Under the pieces are notes generated by a model, which saw nothing but the letters and a program-made list of their open reading frames with translations, was not told the origin of the DNA and ran no database searches. Below, one piece after another: positions 1 to 7,333 of a stretch of DNA of 64,000 nt. The translations under genes and the position numbers were made by a program. The first letter of the stretch is position 1; every line of letters starts with the position of its first letter. Location: NCBI RefSeq assembly GCF_001426265.1, contig NZ_LMDG01000002.1, positions 125,114 to 189,113 on the forward strand, given 5' to 3'. This DNA is from Rhizobium sp. Root1220. GTDB taxonomy: Bacteria; Pseudomonadota; Alphaproteobacteria; Rhizobiales; Rhizobiaceae.

Positions 1-918
1 CAGCGTCGCCTCGATATCAGCGGCGCGCTGTTCGGCGGCCATCTTGCGCGCGCTGAGAGCAAGCCCCTTCTCGGCGAGATCCTCGACCTTGTCGCGATCT
101 TCCACGGCAAGCTGCTGCTGTCGGGTCTGCGTCTCCGTCTTCTTGGCCAGCGTCTCCACTTCGCTTTGCAGAAGCGACCTCAGGTCGTCGAGCGCCTGAA
201 GCTGCAATGTCAGCCGCTTCTTGCGAGAGGTCATGAGCGACATCTCGCTTGCCACCAGAGCCTTCGCTTCGGGCACGTTCGCGAGTTCCTTCGGCATCTC
301 GAACGAATCCTGATTTGCCGTTTCTGCCCGCAAGCGCGCTTGCTTCACAAGGAGCCGCGCGCGATCCGCCATGTAGACGACCGCATCGCCCTTGGCATTG
401 ATGAAGTCGCGGGCAAAGCGTTGCCCCGAATCTGCGCGGCGCAAGCCGCCCCCAAGACTCACTGCCTTTACGACCGTGAGGTTCGGAGCAAATGGATACT
501 CGCCCGGCTTCTCGACGTCGCCGGACAGATACACTGGACGGAACTCGGACAGTTCGACCGACGCGGATGGCCGATCCTTCAGAGCAAACTGCTTCTGCAG
601 GGCTGCACCGATCTCCTGGGCAATCGCATCCGTCGTCTTTCCGGAAGCCGGCATATCACCAACGAAAGGCAAGGAAATGCTTCCCGACGGCCCGACCGTG
701 TAGTCTCCACTGACAACAGACCAGTCGCGGATCGTTCCATCCGCCGTCTGCCACTCAGCGACCCTGATCTTCAGCTTGTCCATGATGCCGAGGCGGTAGC
801 CGTCGGCATTGGCTATGCAAGAGGACACCAGAAAAGCGCCGAACCCGGCTGCGATAACGATGCCGGATCTTAGCGTGCGAAGTCGTCCGGCCTTGCCGTC
901 CAGTAAGCGTTTTTCCAT
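1..918 (-). CDS. exoF: ExoF, polysaccharide export outer-membrane-auxiliary protein (partial, 3' end outside window)
   Basis: The reverse strand is open from an ATG at 918 to the window edge (306 codons). S. meliloti ExoF is about 420 residues, so roughly the last quarter is missing. An N-terminal hydrophobic segment (about residues 18-38) is followed by a polysaccharide-export domain with YRLGIMDKLKIRVAEW near residue 41 and a SLBB-like stretch with VYLSGDVEKPGEYPF near 130. A long charged, probably coiled-coil region (about 200-306) comes next. GGGGAAGG-like bases lie just before the ATG. It is downstream of exoY on the same strand, as in the S. meliloti exoY-exoF operon. Proposed role: periplasmic/outer-membrane part of succinoglycan export. 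Function is inferred from homology and context. Confidence 0.88.
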   Translation of the reverse strand, partial: MEKRLLDGKAGRLRTLRSGIVIAAGFGAFLVSSCIANADGYRLGIMDKLKIRVAEWQTADGTIRDWSVVSGDYTVGPSGSISLPFVGDMPASGKTTDAIAQEIGAALQKQFALKDRPSASVELSEFRPVYLSGDVEKPGEYPFAPNLTVVKAVSLGGGLRRADSGQRFARDFINAKGDAVVYMADRARLLVKQARLRAETANQDSFEMPKELANVPEAKALVASEMSLMTSRKKRLTLQLQALDDLRSLLQSEVETLAKKTETQTRQQQLAVEDRDKVEDLAEKGLALSARKMAAEQRAADIEATL

Positions 919-993
919 AGACCTTCCCCGAGTTTCAACACGCCAAGCCGCAAGGCATTGCCGCGCAGTACCGTTCGAGTTTTGAAGTGCGGC

Positions 994-1674
994 TCAGTAG
1001 CTGCCGCGTTGAGCGCAAACCGCAGGGATTGTGCGCGCGATGATGACGACATCACGAACCAGCGACCAGTTTTCGACATAGTGCGTGTCGAAGGCGACGC
1101 GGGTTGCATAGGAGACATCGTTGCGTCCGCTGATCTGCCAGAGGCCGGTGAGGCCCGGGCGGGATTGCAGATAGTAAACGGCGGCGTGCTCGTACATTTC
1201 AAGTTCGTCTTGAACGACGGGACGCGGGCCGACAACACTCATTTCACCACGGATGATGTTGATGAGCTGGGGCAGCTCATCAAGGCTCAGCTTGCGCAGA
1301 ACGGCACCCACTGCAGTAACCCGTGGGTCATCCTGCAGTTTGCGCGTCGCACGCCACTCTTCCATGGCCTTCGGGTTGTTGCGCAGATGTTCCTGCAGGA
1401 CCTTGTCACCATCGGTGACCATTGTCCGAAACTTCAGGCAACCGAATTCCTGGCCGTTATGGCCGATACGACGATGGCCGTAAAACATTGGACCTTTGTC
1501 CGAAAGCTTTACAAGAAGCATCACCATCAAAAAAACGGGGCTTAAGAAGATAAGCCCCAGGCAGGCGGCGGACACATCGAATGCCCGTTTTGCGATGCCG
1601 CCGGTGGGCGGAAACACGCTCTCGTGAACTGCGCCATAAAATGGCGAACTGTCCGATCTCGTCGCAGACTTCAT
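994..1674 (-). CDS. exoY: ExoY, undecaprenyl-phosphate galactose phosphotransferase
   Basis: This 226-residue protein has the same length as S. meliloti ExoY. It belongs to the bacterial sugar transferase family, with one N-terminal membrane segment (about 31-53), the KFRTM motif at 81-85, and the DELPQL, GPRPV and RPGLTGLWQISGRN motifs in the C-terminal half. The family transfers galactose-1-phosphate from UDP-galactose to undecaprenyl phosphate at the inner membrane, the first step of repeat-unit assembly. It lies 75 bp upstream of exoF in transcription order, so they are probably co-transcribed. It faces a long AT-rich region that separates it from exoX, the gene for its known negative effector. 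Confidence 0.95.
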   Translation of the reverse strand: MKSATRSDSSPFYGAVHESVFPPTGGIAKRAFDVSAACLGLIFLSPVFLMVMLLVKLSDKGPMFYGHRRIGHNGQEFGCLKFRTMVTDGDKVLQEHLRNNPKAMEEWRATRKLQDDPRVTAVGAVLRKLSLDELPQLINIIRGEMSVVGPRPVVQDELEMYEHAAVYYLQSRPGLTGLWQISGRNDVSYATRVAFDTHYVENWSLVRDVVIIARTIPAVCAQRGSY

Positions 1675-2444
1675 AGAGGTAACTCCACTTATGTTTGCCG
1701 TTTGGTCGGTAGGGCTCAGGCCGCTTGACTAGCGGTGACGAATTCGAAGTGTATGAGAGGATTTTGTTTTTTTAAGCCACATTTTAAAAACCGTTCGTAT
1801 TGAAGGCGTTTTTGACGGGTCCGATCAACTTTTTGTTTGTGAGAGCTTCCTGAAACATATTTACAATTGCCCGACGTTATTTGGAAAATCTCGGAACGTT
1901 GTAATAGAAACTGCACACACTGCTTGGTGTTGCAAAAATACTGAAGCTTAAGTCACTCCGGCCACAGGTCGCAAAGTCATGGGTTGAACGCATGGCTTCT
2001 GCGAGAGCCCGTATTTTGATCTTGGAATCGGCATTTTTATTGCATCGCAACATACTTTTTGCGACGCACTCACAAATCGTTTGAAATTAAAGCTTTGTAA
2101 TAAAAGGTGAACGCGGAGCGGCCAATACCCGTCCAAAGCGTAAGTGAATATGGCAAGATCGTCCGGGTGCAATGCCAAATTGTACGCAACCCCCGATAAT
2201 AACCCAACTTTAAGGATCTTGGACGATCGCCGACGGGACGGCATCGATAAGTGGTATTTTTACCAATGCCTGGAAGAAACATTTAAGATCGAGGCGGTAG
2301 TAGCGCTTTCGTAGACGCAAAAAGCGTCGCCAGAGCTTCAGTTGATCCAAGAAGTCCTGTAAAACGAATCTTCAAAAGGGTCCTGGTGGAACTATCGTAT
2401 TCAGTGGATGTTCATTGAACGAGGTTTCGAAGGGGAGGCAACAG
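1675..2444. other. Long AT-rich exoY-exoX divergent intergenic region
   Basis: There are 770 bp between the exoY start (minus) and the exoX start (plus). The stretch 1680-2330 is visibly richer in A and T than the flanking genes. The only open frames are short, lack ribosome sites and resemble nothing I know. Arms GATCGTCC (2157-2164) and GGACGATC (2221-2228) form a widely spaced dyad. It most likely carries the divergent exoY and exoX promoters and regulator sites, which I cannot place exactly. Confidence 0.6.
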
Positions 2445-2717
2445 ATGTATGCACCTCGCGTTTTCGTCAGCATGGTCGGCGCATTGGCCGTTTTTGCGAT
2501 CGCGACCTATTGGCTGAGCGGCTCCCTTTCCGGCACCGCGATCAAGACGGCGGTTTGCGCGGTGCTTCTGCAGACCGGCTACTTTGGCGGCGTGTTGTAC
2601 CTCGTCTGGAAAGAGTCCAGGAGCCGCGGCGCCAAGCAGGCTTCGCCAGCGCGAAGCGAAGAGACCGAAAAGCTGCATGTCAGCCCTTTCAAAGGCTCCG
2701 AGCCCTTCAACCGCTAA
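2445..2717 (+). CDS. exoX: ExoX, exopolysaccharide production repressor (SyrA/ExoX family)
   Basis: Small membrane protein of 90 residues. The start at 2445 is chosen because AGGGGAGG (2431-2438) lies six bases upstream; an in-frame earlier ATG at 2415 has no comparable site. It has two hydrophobic segments (about 5-22 and 29-48, the second containing LLQTGYFGGVLYLVW) followed by a charged cytoplasmic tail, as in rhizobial ExoX and SyrA proteins. In S. meliloti ExoX lowers succinoglycan synthesis post-translationally, in balance with ExoY dosage. Its position between exoY and exoU is the classical one. Confidence 0.85.
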   Translation: MYAPRVFVSMVGALAVFAIATYWLSGSLSGTAIKTAVCAVLLQTGYFGGVLYLVWKESRSRGAKQASPARSEETEKLHVSPFKGSEPFNR

Positions 2718-2847
2718 GCGCCCGACCGGCCAATTGTTCAATGCGCTTCGACGCGCCAAGCCACGTCCGTAACATCATGTGAAAGGCGATCCGTTGTGCG
2801 CCGCCCTCCAACGTCCTAGTTCTGGGACGAAACAATGGAGGTAAAGC

Positions 2848-3849
2848 GTGGCTCAAACGGCAAGCATTTGCGTGATCATCGCCGCCAAGAACGCGGCCGA
2901 TACGATAGAGGTCGCTGTAAAATCTGCTCTTCGCGAGCCGGAGGTCGCCGAGGTCGTGGTCGTCGACGACGGGTCCAACGATGGCACTGCGCAAGCGGCA
3001 GGGCGCGCCGATGATGCCAGCGGCAGACTGAATGTCATCAGGTTTGAAAAGAACCGGGGGCCGTCGGCGGCCCGCAACCACGCAATTGACATCTCCTCGG
3101 CACCGCTGATCGCCATCCTCGATGCCGATGATTTCTTCTTTGAGGGCCGGTTCCGGCGCATGCTGGCGGACAGCGACTGGGAGTTTGTTGCCGATAACAT
3201 CGCCTTCGTCGATGCTGACACGGTCGAGCAGGCGCCTCAGAAACTGGATGTCTTTGCCGACAGCCCCCTCTTCCTCGACCTCGCAACCTTCGTCGACGGC
3301 AACATTTCAAAACCCGGCGTGCGCCGCGGCGAGATCGGCTTCCTCAAGCCGATTATGCGCCGCAGCTTCCTGGATGGGCACGGACTGCGGTACCGGGAGG
3401 AAATGCGTCTCGGAGAAGATTACGATCTCTACATCCGTGCCTTGGCCCATGGCGCACGCTACAAGGTCATCCACAGCTGCGGTTACGGCGCAGTGGTCCG
3501 CAGCAACTCCTTGAGCGGCAGCCACCGCACGGAGGATCTCCGCCGTCTCTACGAGGCTGATCGCGCGCTCCTCGGATCGTCCACCGGATTGCCGCCGCGA
3601 GCGGTCGATGCCGTGCGTAGGCACGAGCGCCATGTACGCGGCAAATACGAGCTTCGCCGGTTTCTCGATATCAAGGCGCAGTCAGGCGCTTTGGCTGCCC
3701 TCGCCTACATCGCCGCAAATCCCTTCGCCTTTCCGGCGATTGCGACGGGCATAGTGATGGACAAGACGGAACGCCTCCGCAATCCGGGCGGCGTCGCGGT
3801 CACCCAGAGCGGCAGGCTGCGGTATCTGTTGGACGCCCCGGCAAAATAG
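2848..3849 (+). CDS. exoU: ExoU, family 2 glucosyltransferase of succinoglycan synthesis
   Basis: GTG start at 2848, with GGAGG (2837-2841) six bases upstream; product 333 residues. A GT-A fold is indicated by the N-terminal beta strand SICVIIAAKNAADTI, the VVVVDDGSNDGT nucleotide-binding segment (about 37-48), AILDADDFFF as the DXD-type metal site (about 91-100) and GEDYDLYIRAL near 190. It is most like S. meliloti ExoU, which adds the last (eighth) glucose of the repeat; ExoO and ExoW are related, so the exact step is inferred. It is convergent with exoW, with five bases between their stop codons. The neighbouring exoV of S. meliloti is missing here. Confidence 0.88.
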   Translation: MAQTASICVIIAAKNAADTIEVAVKSALREPEVAEVVVVDDGSNDGTAQAAGRADDASGRLNVIRFEKNRGPSAARNHAIDISSAPLIAILDADDFFFEGRFRRMLADSDWEFVADNIAFVDADTVEQAPQKLDVFADSPLFLDLATFVDGNISKPGVRRGEIGFLKPIMRRSFLDGHGLRYREEMRLGEDYDLYIRALAHGARYKVIHSCGYGAVVRSNSLSGSHRTEDLRRLYEADRALLGSSTGLPPRAVDAVRRHERHVRGKYELRRFLDIKAQSGALAALAYIAANPFAFPAIATGIVMDKTERLRNPGGVAVTQSGRLRYLLDAPAK

Positions 3850-3854
3850 CCAGG

Positions 3855-4814
3855 CTATTTTACGAGCTTGCCCGCAGCCAGTTGCAGCACACTTTGCAGC
3901 AGGCGCGGATCCTGCATCACCCAGCGCGCCAGCAATCCGAAGTCTGGCCGCTGGCGACGGCGCAACAGGCCGATCTGGCTCCAGATGGCCTGCTTTCGTG
4001 CCGTGTTCTTGTGCTGCTTGATGACTTCGATCTCGCGTGGCCGGCTCGAAAACCGGCTCTCGAGCCGATCAAGCGCCATCCAAGTGATGAACTGTTGCTT
4101 CAAGAACTCCGGCGATGCGTTGTCGACGCCGTGGAAAATGTTGATCCCCTCGCCGCGCAACGCACCGGCCTCGCCGCAAAGCAACACTTGATTTGCCGCA
4201 AGCATGCAGTCGCAGAAGAACAGAACGTCCTCGGCCGCAAGCCGCAAGGCTGCGTCGAACCGAACCTTGTCGATCAACGGCCGGCCGATCACCATGCAGG
4301 ACATGTGCAGGAACGCCCAGTCATTCAGCATCAGGCTCGCGAGATCGGGAACGTCAAGGATCAGCGGCTTGTCCATCCGGCGGCGTGCGCCAGCCGCCTG
4401 TTCCAGTGCGGCAATGCCGAAGTGGTAGTCGAACTCCTCGCCTCCCTCGATGGAGGCCCAGTAGCAATCGCCACCGAGTGCCTCCATCGCAGTGTAGGCG
4501 TTGCTCAGATGGTCCGTCGTCCAAAGATCGTCGGAATCGAGGAAGGCGACATAGCGCGTTTCCGGCGGCACGTGGTCGAGCCCCGTGTTCCGGGCACCAC
4601 CCGGCCCCGCGTTCGGCTGGTTGATTACGGTGATCCGCGCCCTCTCCGCTTCCGACAAAGGAGCGAGCTCCTCGTCCGGTGAACGTGGCGACTGATCATT
4701 GACGATGACGACATCGAAATCCTGAAAACTCTGGGAGAAAACCGATGCCAGCGCGCGGCGCAGAATGCCATCCTCGCGCTGGTAGAACGGAATGATGGTC
4801 GTGAAAGTCGCCAT
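3855..4814 (-). CDS. exoW: ExoW, family 2 glucosyltransferase of succinoglycan synthesis
   Basis: The product is 319 residues, the same length as S. meliloti ExoW. GT-A motifs are present: TTIIPFYQREDGILRRALASV at the N terminus, VVIVNDQSPRSP, the NAGPGGARNTGLD segment (about 65-77) and the AFLDSDDLW metal site (about 89-97). GAGGAGAG precedes the ATG. ExoW adds a beta-1,3-linked glucose to the growing lipid-linked side chain on the cytoplasmic face. In S. meliloti it sits in exoU-exoV-exoW-exoT; here it is alone and inverted relative to exoU. Confidence 0.9.
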   Translation of the reverse strand: MATFTTIIPFYQREDGILRRALASVFSQSFQDFDVVIVNDQSPRSPDEELAPLSEAERARITVINQPNAGPGGARNTGLDHVPPETRYVAFLDSDDLWTTDHLSNAYTAMEALGGDCYWASIEGGEEFDYHFGIAALEQAAGARRRMDKPLILDVPDLASLMLNDWAFLHMSCMVIGRPLIDKVRFDAALRLAAEDVLFFCDCMLAANQVLLCGEAGALRGEGINIFHGVDNASPEFLKQQFITWMALDRLESRFSSRPREIEVIKQHKNTARKQAIWSQIGLLRRRQRPDFGLLARWVMQDPRLLQSVLQLAAGKLVK

Positions 4815-5345
4815 ACTCTCTCCTCGAGTGATAGAATTTAGGTTTCAGTCATCGCACGCTAGAGGCGAATGAATCAGCGGCAAAATTGCTGCGCTGCAAA
4901 AGCATGAGGTTCATTTCGGCCGAAGTTTGTCAAAGGCCGTCAGTCGCTACCTAGCGGAAAGTTGTCCCGGAAGGAAGCAGGCTATGGCTCAGCCGCCGTA
5001 TTTTCGCCATGATCCGAGCTCTCTGCCTCTCCCGAAAACAGGAAATTATTCACCAATCCGCAAAAACTTTCGCTCCTTTGGTAGCCGGAAAGGCCTAGAA
5101 ATTAATGAATATCATCATGTTATGAAATGCGTTGCTGGCGTTGGGTTTGAAGGTTGCCAAGCAGCCCACTCTACGGACCGTTTCCCATATCGATCCAGTG
5201 TGCCGATGCAGTCCCGATATGGGACCGGCGCTCATTTTTTGCTGCGATGCCATATTTTCTTCCGGGAATTCGCACTAACTTATGCGTGCGGGCTCGAGTC
5301 TGCTCTGATTGAACCGGTCGCAAGGGGAGGTGCGGCCCAAAAGGG
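4815..5345. other. exoW-exoH divergent intergenic region
   Basis: There are 531 bp between the divergent exoW and exoH starts. In S. meliloti exoT and exoI lie between exoW and exoH; neither is recognisable here, and no open frame looks like part of them. The region is AT-richer than the coding DNA, contains the inverted repeat at 5183-5224, and should carry the promoters for exoW and for the exoH-exoP run. Confidence 0.6.
5183..5224. repeat. 10-bp-arm inverted repeat upstream of exoH
   Basis: TCCCATATCG (5183-5192) and CGATATGGGA (5215-5224) are perfect reverse complements separated by 22 bases. The centre-to-centre distance is 32 bp, about three helical turns. It lies 122 bp upstream of the exoH start, so it could be an operator for a dimeric regulator or a leader hairpin. 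Confidence 0.55.
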
Positions 5346-6479
5346 GTGACTGATAACGTGAATGTTGATGCAAACGTATCGTCGAGGATCAATTTGGTGC
5401 GCATCGTGCTCATTTCGGGCATCGTGTTCGTCCATATTCCTTCGGACGCTGCGAGCAGTCCCTTTATAGGGACGTATGGGGTATTTGACTGGATCAGGGT
5501 ATTTCTGACCGAAGCACTGTTTCGGGTCGGTGTGCCCTGCCTGAGCGCTATTTCCGGCTACCTGCTGTTTCGCGGCGGGCTGGAAAACTTCAGCTATCCA
5601 AAGACCGTGCGCACGAAGGCGCAGACGGTCCTTCTGCCGTTTCTGCTTTGGAACACGGCATTCGTTCTGGCCATCATTCTAGCCTCCACCATCGGTGTTG
5701 GCGACGGTTATCTGCCGGAAATTTGGCATGCTTCGGCGCGTGAGCTGGTGACGCAAGTGCTGGCGGTGGAGAACTTCCCGGCGAACGTACCGCTCTACTT
5801 TTTGCGCGACCTGTTCGTCTGCATCCTGATCTCGCCTTTGCTCGCATGGCTGATCAGCCGGGTCCCGCTGCTTACCTTGTCGGCACTGCTTATCCTTGCG
5901 CTGCTTCCGGAGTTGTCGCTTTATCTCGTTATCAAACGCTCGATTCTCTTCAGCTTCAGCCTCGGTATCTACATCGGCCTTCAAAGGTTCGACCTGCGGG
6001 CACTGGACCGCTATGCCTCAGCCGGTGTCGGACTGTTGCTGGCCGCCTCTGCGCTTCTGGCGACTGCGATCTACAGCACGGGACCATTGCTGCCCGACTG
6101 GGTTCAGTTGTTCCGAAATGCCCTGGCAATCGTCGGCGCGCTCGGCTTCTGGCTGCTGTCTGCGCCAATGATCAGGACGCAAATCGGCCAGCGCCTTGCG
6201 AAAACCGGCAGCCTGAGCTTCTGGATCTTCTGCGCCCACTACCCGCTGCTGGTCTTCCTCTGGATTCTCTGGGGCAAGACGGGAATCCACTTCTATCCGC
6301 TTTTCTTTGTCGGTTCGCTGGCACTGCTGTTTCCGGTTCTCATGGCGACGAACGGTGTGGTGCGCGCAAAGGCCCCCCGACTCTACGGGATACTCACGGG
6401 CGGCCGGACCAGAAAGCAATCCGCCCAAGCTGTATCTTCCGGTGCCATCTCCCCCAAGTTCATTTCTCAGCGAAGGTGA
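5346..6479 (+). CDS. exoH: ExoH, succinoglycan O-succinyltransferase (acyltransferase 3 family)
   Basis: Integral membrane protein of 377 residues with about ten hydrophobic segments, of the acyltransferase-3 family; S. meliloti ExoH is about 370 residues. Matching features are NVSSRINLVRIVLISGIVFVH near the N terminus (the family active-site His is in FVH), RVGVPCLSAISGYLLFRG and a late CAHYPLLVF helix. The start is GTG at 5346, or possibly GTG at 5358, since AAAAGGGG (5339-5346) would suit the later one. It transfers succinyl groups to succinoglycan and is needed for cleavage to low-molecular-weight signal forms. exoK follows three bases after its stop. Confidence 0.88.
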   Translation: MTDNVNVDANVSSRINLVRIVLISGIVFVHIPSDAASSPFIGTYGVFDWIRVFLTEALFRVGVPCLSAISGYLLFRGGLENFSYPKTVRTKAQTVLLPFLLWNTAFVLAIILASTIGVGDGYLPEIWHASARELVTQVLAVENFPANVPLYFLRDLFVCILISPLLAWLISRVPLLTLSALLILALLPELSLYLVIKRSILFSFSLGIYIGLQRFDLRALDRYASAGVGLLLAASALLATAIYSTGPLLPDWVQLFRNALAIVGALGFWLLSAPMIRTQIGQRLAKTGSLSFWIFCAHYPLLVFLWILWGKTGIHFYPLFFVGSLALLFPVLMATNGVVRAKAPRLYGILTGGRTRKQSAQAVSSGAISPKFISQRR

Positions 6480-6482
6480 CAC

Positions 6483-7277
6483 ATGACGACCCAAATCGCC
6501 CATGCGCGAAAACTTTGCCTAGGCCTCATCACCGTCGCAGCAACCTGTGCATCGGTCCTGCCCGCGTCGGCGCAGCAAGCCGCCGGACAATCGTTTGTCG
6601 ATGACTTCGACAGGATCGACCGCGGCTTCTGGTACGTGTCGGACGGCTGGAACAATGGTCCCCACCAGAATTGCACGTGGTCCAAGAACCAGGTGAAGGT
6701 CAACGGTGGCGCATTGGAACTCTCCTTCGTCGACAGAAAGTCGAAGGATCGAAACTATCTGTGCGGCGAAATCCAGACGACCAAACGCTATAGCTACGGG
6801 ACCTACGAAGCCCGCATCAAGGCGGGCACCGGATCGGGCCTGAATTCAGCTTTCTTCACCTACATCGGACCGTCCGACAAGAAGCCGCATGACGAGATCG
6901 ATTTCGAGGTGCTGGGCAAGAACACCGGCGAAGTCCAGGTCAACCAGTATGTCAAAGCCAAGGGCGGCAACGAGAAGCTTGTCCCCGTCGCCGGCAATGC
7001 CGACCTGGGATTCAACGACTACGCCTTCGTCTGGGAGAAGGATCGCTTGCGCTACTACCTGAACGGCAAGCTGGTTCAGGACGTCACCGATCCGGCTAAA
7101 ATCCCGTCGAACCCACAGAAGATCTTCTTCAGCCTGTGGGGCTCCGACACGTTGTCGGACTGGATGGGCCGCTTTGCTTACACGCAGCCGGCGGTATTGA
7201 CCGTCGACCGAGTGGCTTTCACCGCACTTGGCGACAAGTGCCAGTTTCCTGAATCGATTGCATGCACGCTGAACTGA
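6483..7277 (+). CDS. exoK: ExoK, secreted endo-beta-1,3-1,4-glycanase (GH16)
   Basis: The product is 264 residues with a signal peptide of about 30 residues ending ASAQ. It is a glycoside hydrolase family 16 domain with the catalytic signature DEIDFEVLG, so Glu138 and Glu142 are the likely nucleophile and acid/base. CGEIQTTKRYSYGTYEARI near residue 97 and the W-rich FVWEKDRLRYYLNGK segment are also typical. ExoK in S. meliloti cleaves nascent succinoglycan into shorter chains. It follows exoH by three bases and is followed by exoL after 56 bases, so it is part of the exoH-exoP transcript. Confidence 0.92.
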   Translation: MTTQIAHARKLCLGLITVAATCASVLPASAQQAAGQSFVDDFDRIDRGFWYVSDGWNNGPHQNCTWSKNQVKVNGGALELSFVDRKSKDRNYLCGEIQTTKRYSYGTYEARIKAGTGSGLNSAFFTYIGPSDKKPHDEIDFEVLGKNTGEVQVNQYVKAKGGNEKLVPVAGNADLGFNDYAFVWEKDRLRYYLNGKLVQDVTDPAKIPSNPQKIFFSLWGSDTLSDWMGRFAYTQPAVLTVDRVAFTALGDKCQFPESIACTLN

Positions 7278-7333
7278 GCACGCCCCAAGGTGCCGAATTC
7301 CGGCCTACCGTTTTCACGTCAAAAGGAACATCG

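Noticed and set aside
2157..2228. Widely spaced GATCGTCC/GGACGATC dyad in the exoX-exoY gap as an operator
   Set aside because: Only 8-bp arms 56 bases apart; could be chance, so only mentioned within the intergenic entry.
1948..2244. 98-codon minus-strand open frame in the exoX-exoY gap
   Set aside because: No ribosome site, AT-rich codon use and no similarity to ExoX or any known family; the real exoX is at 2445-2717.
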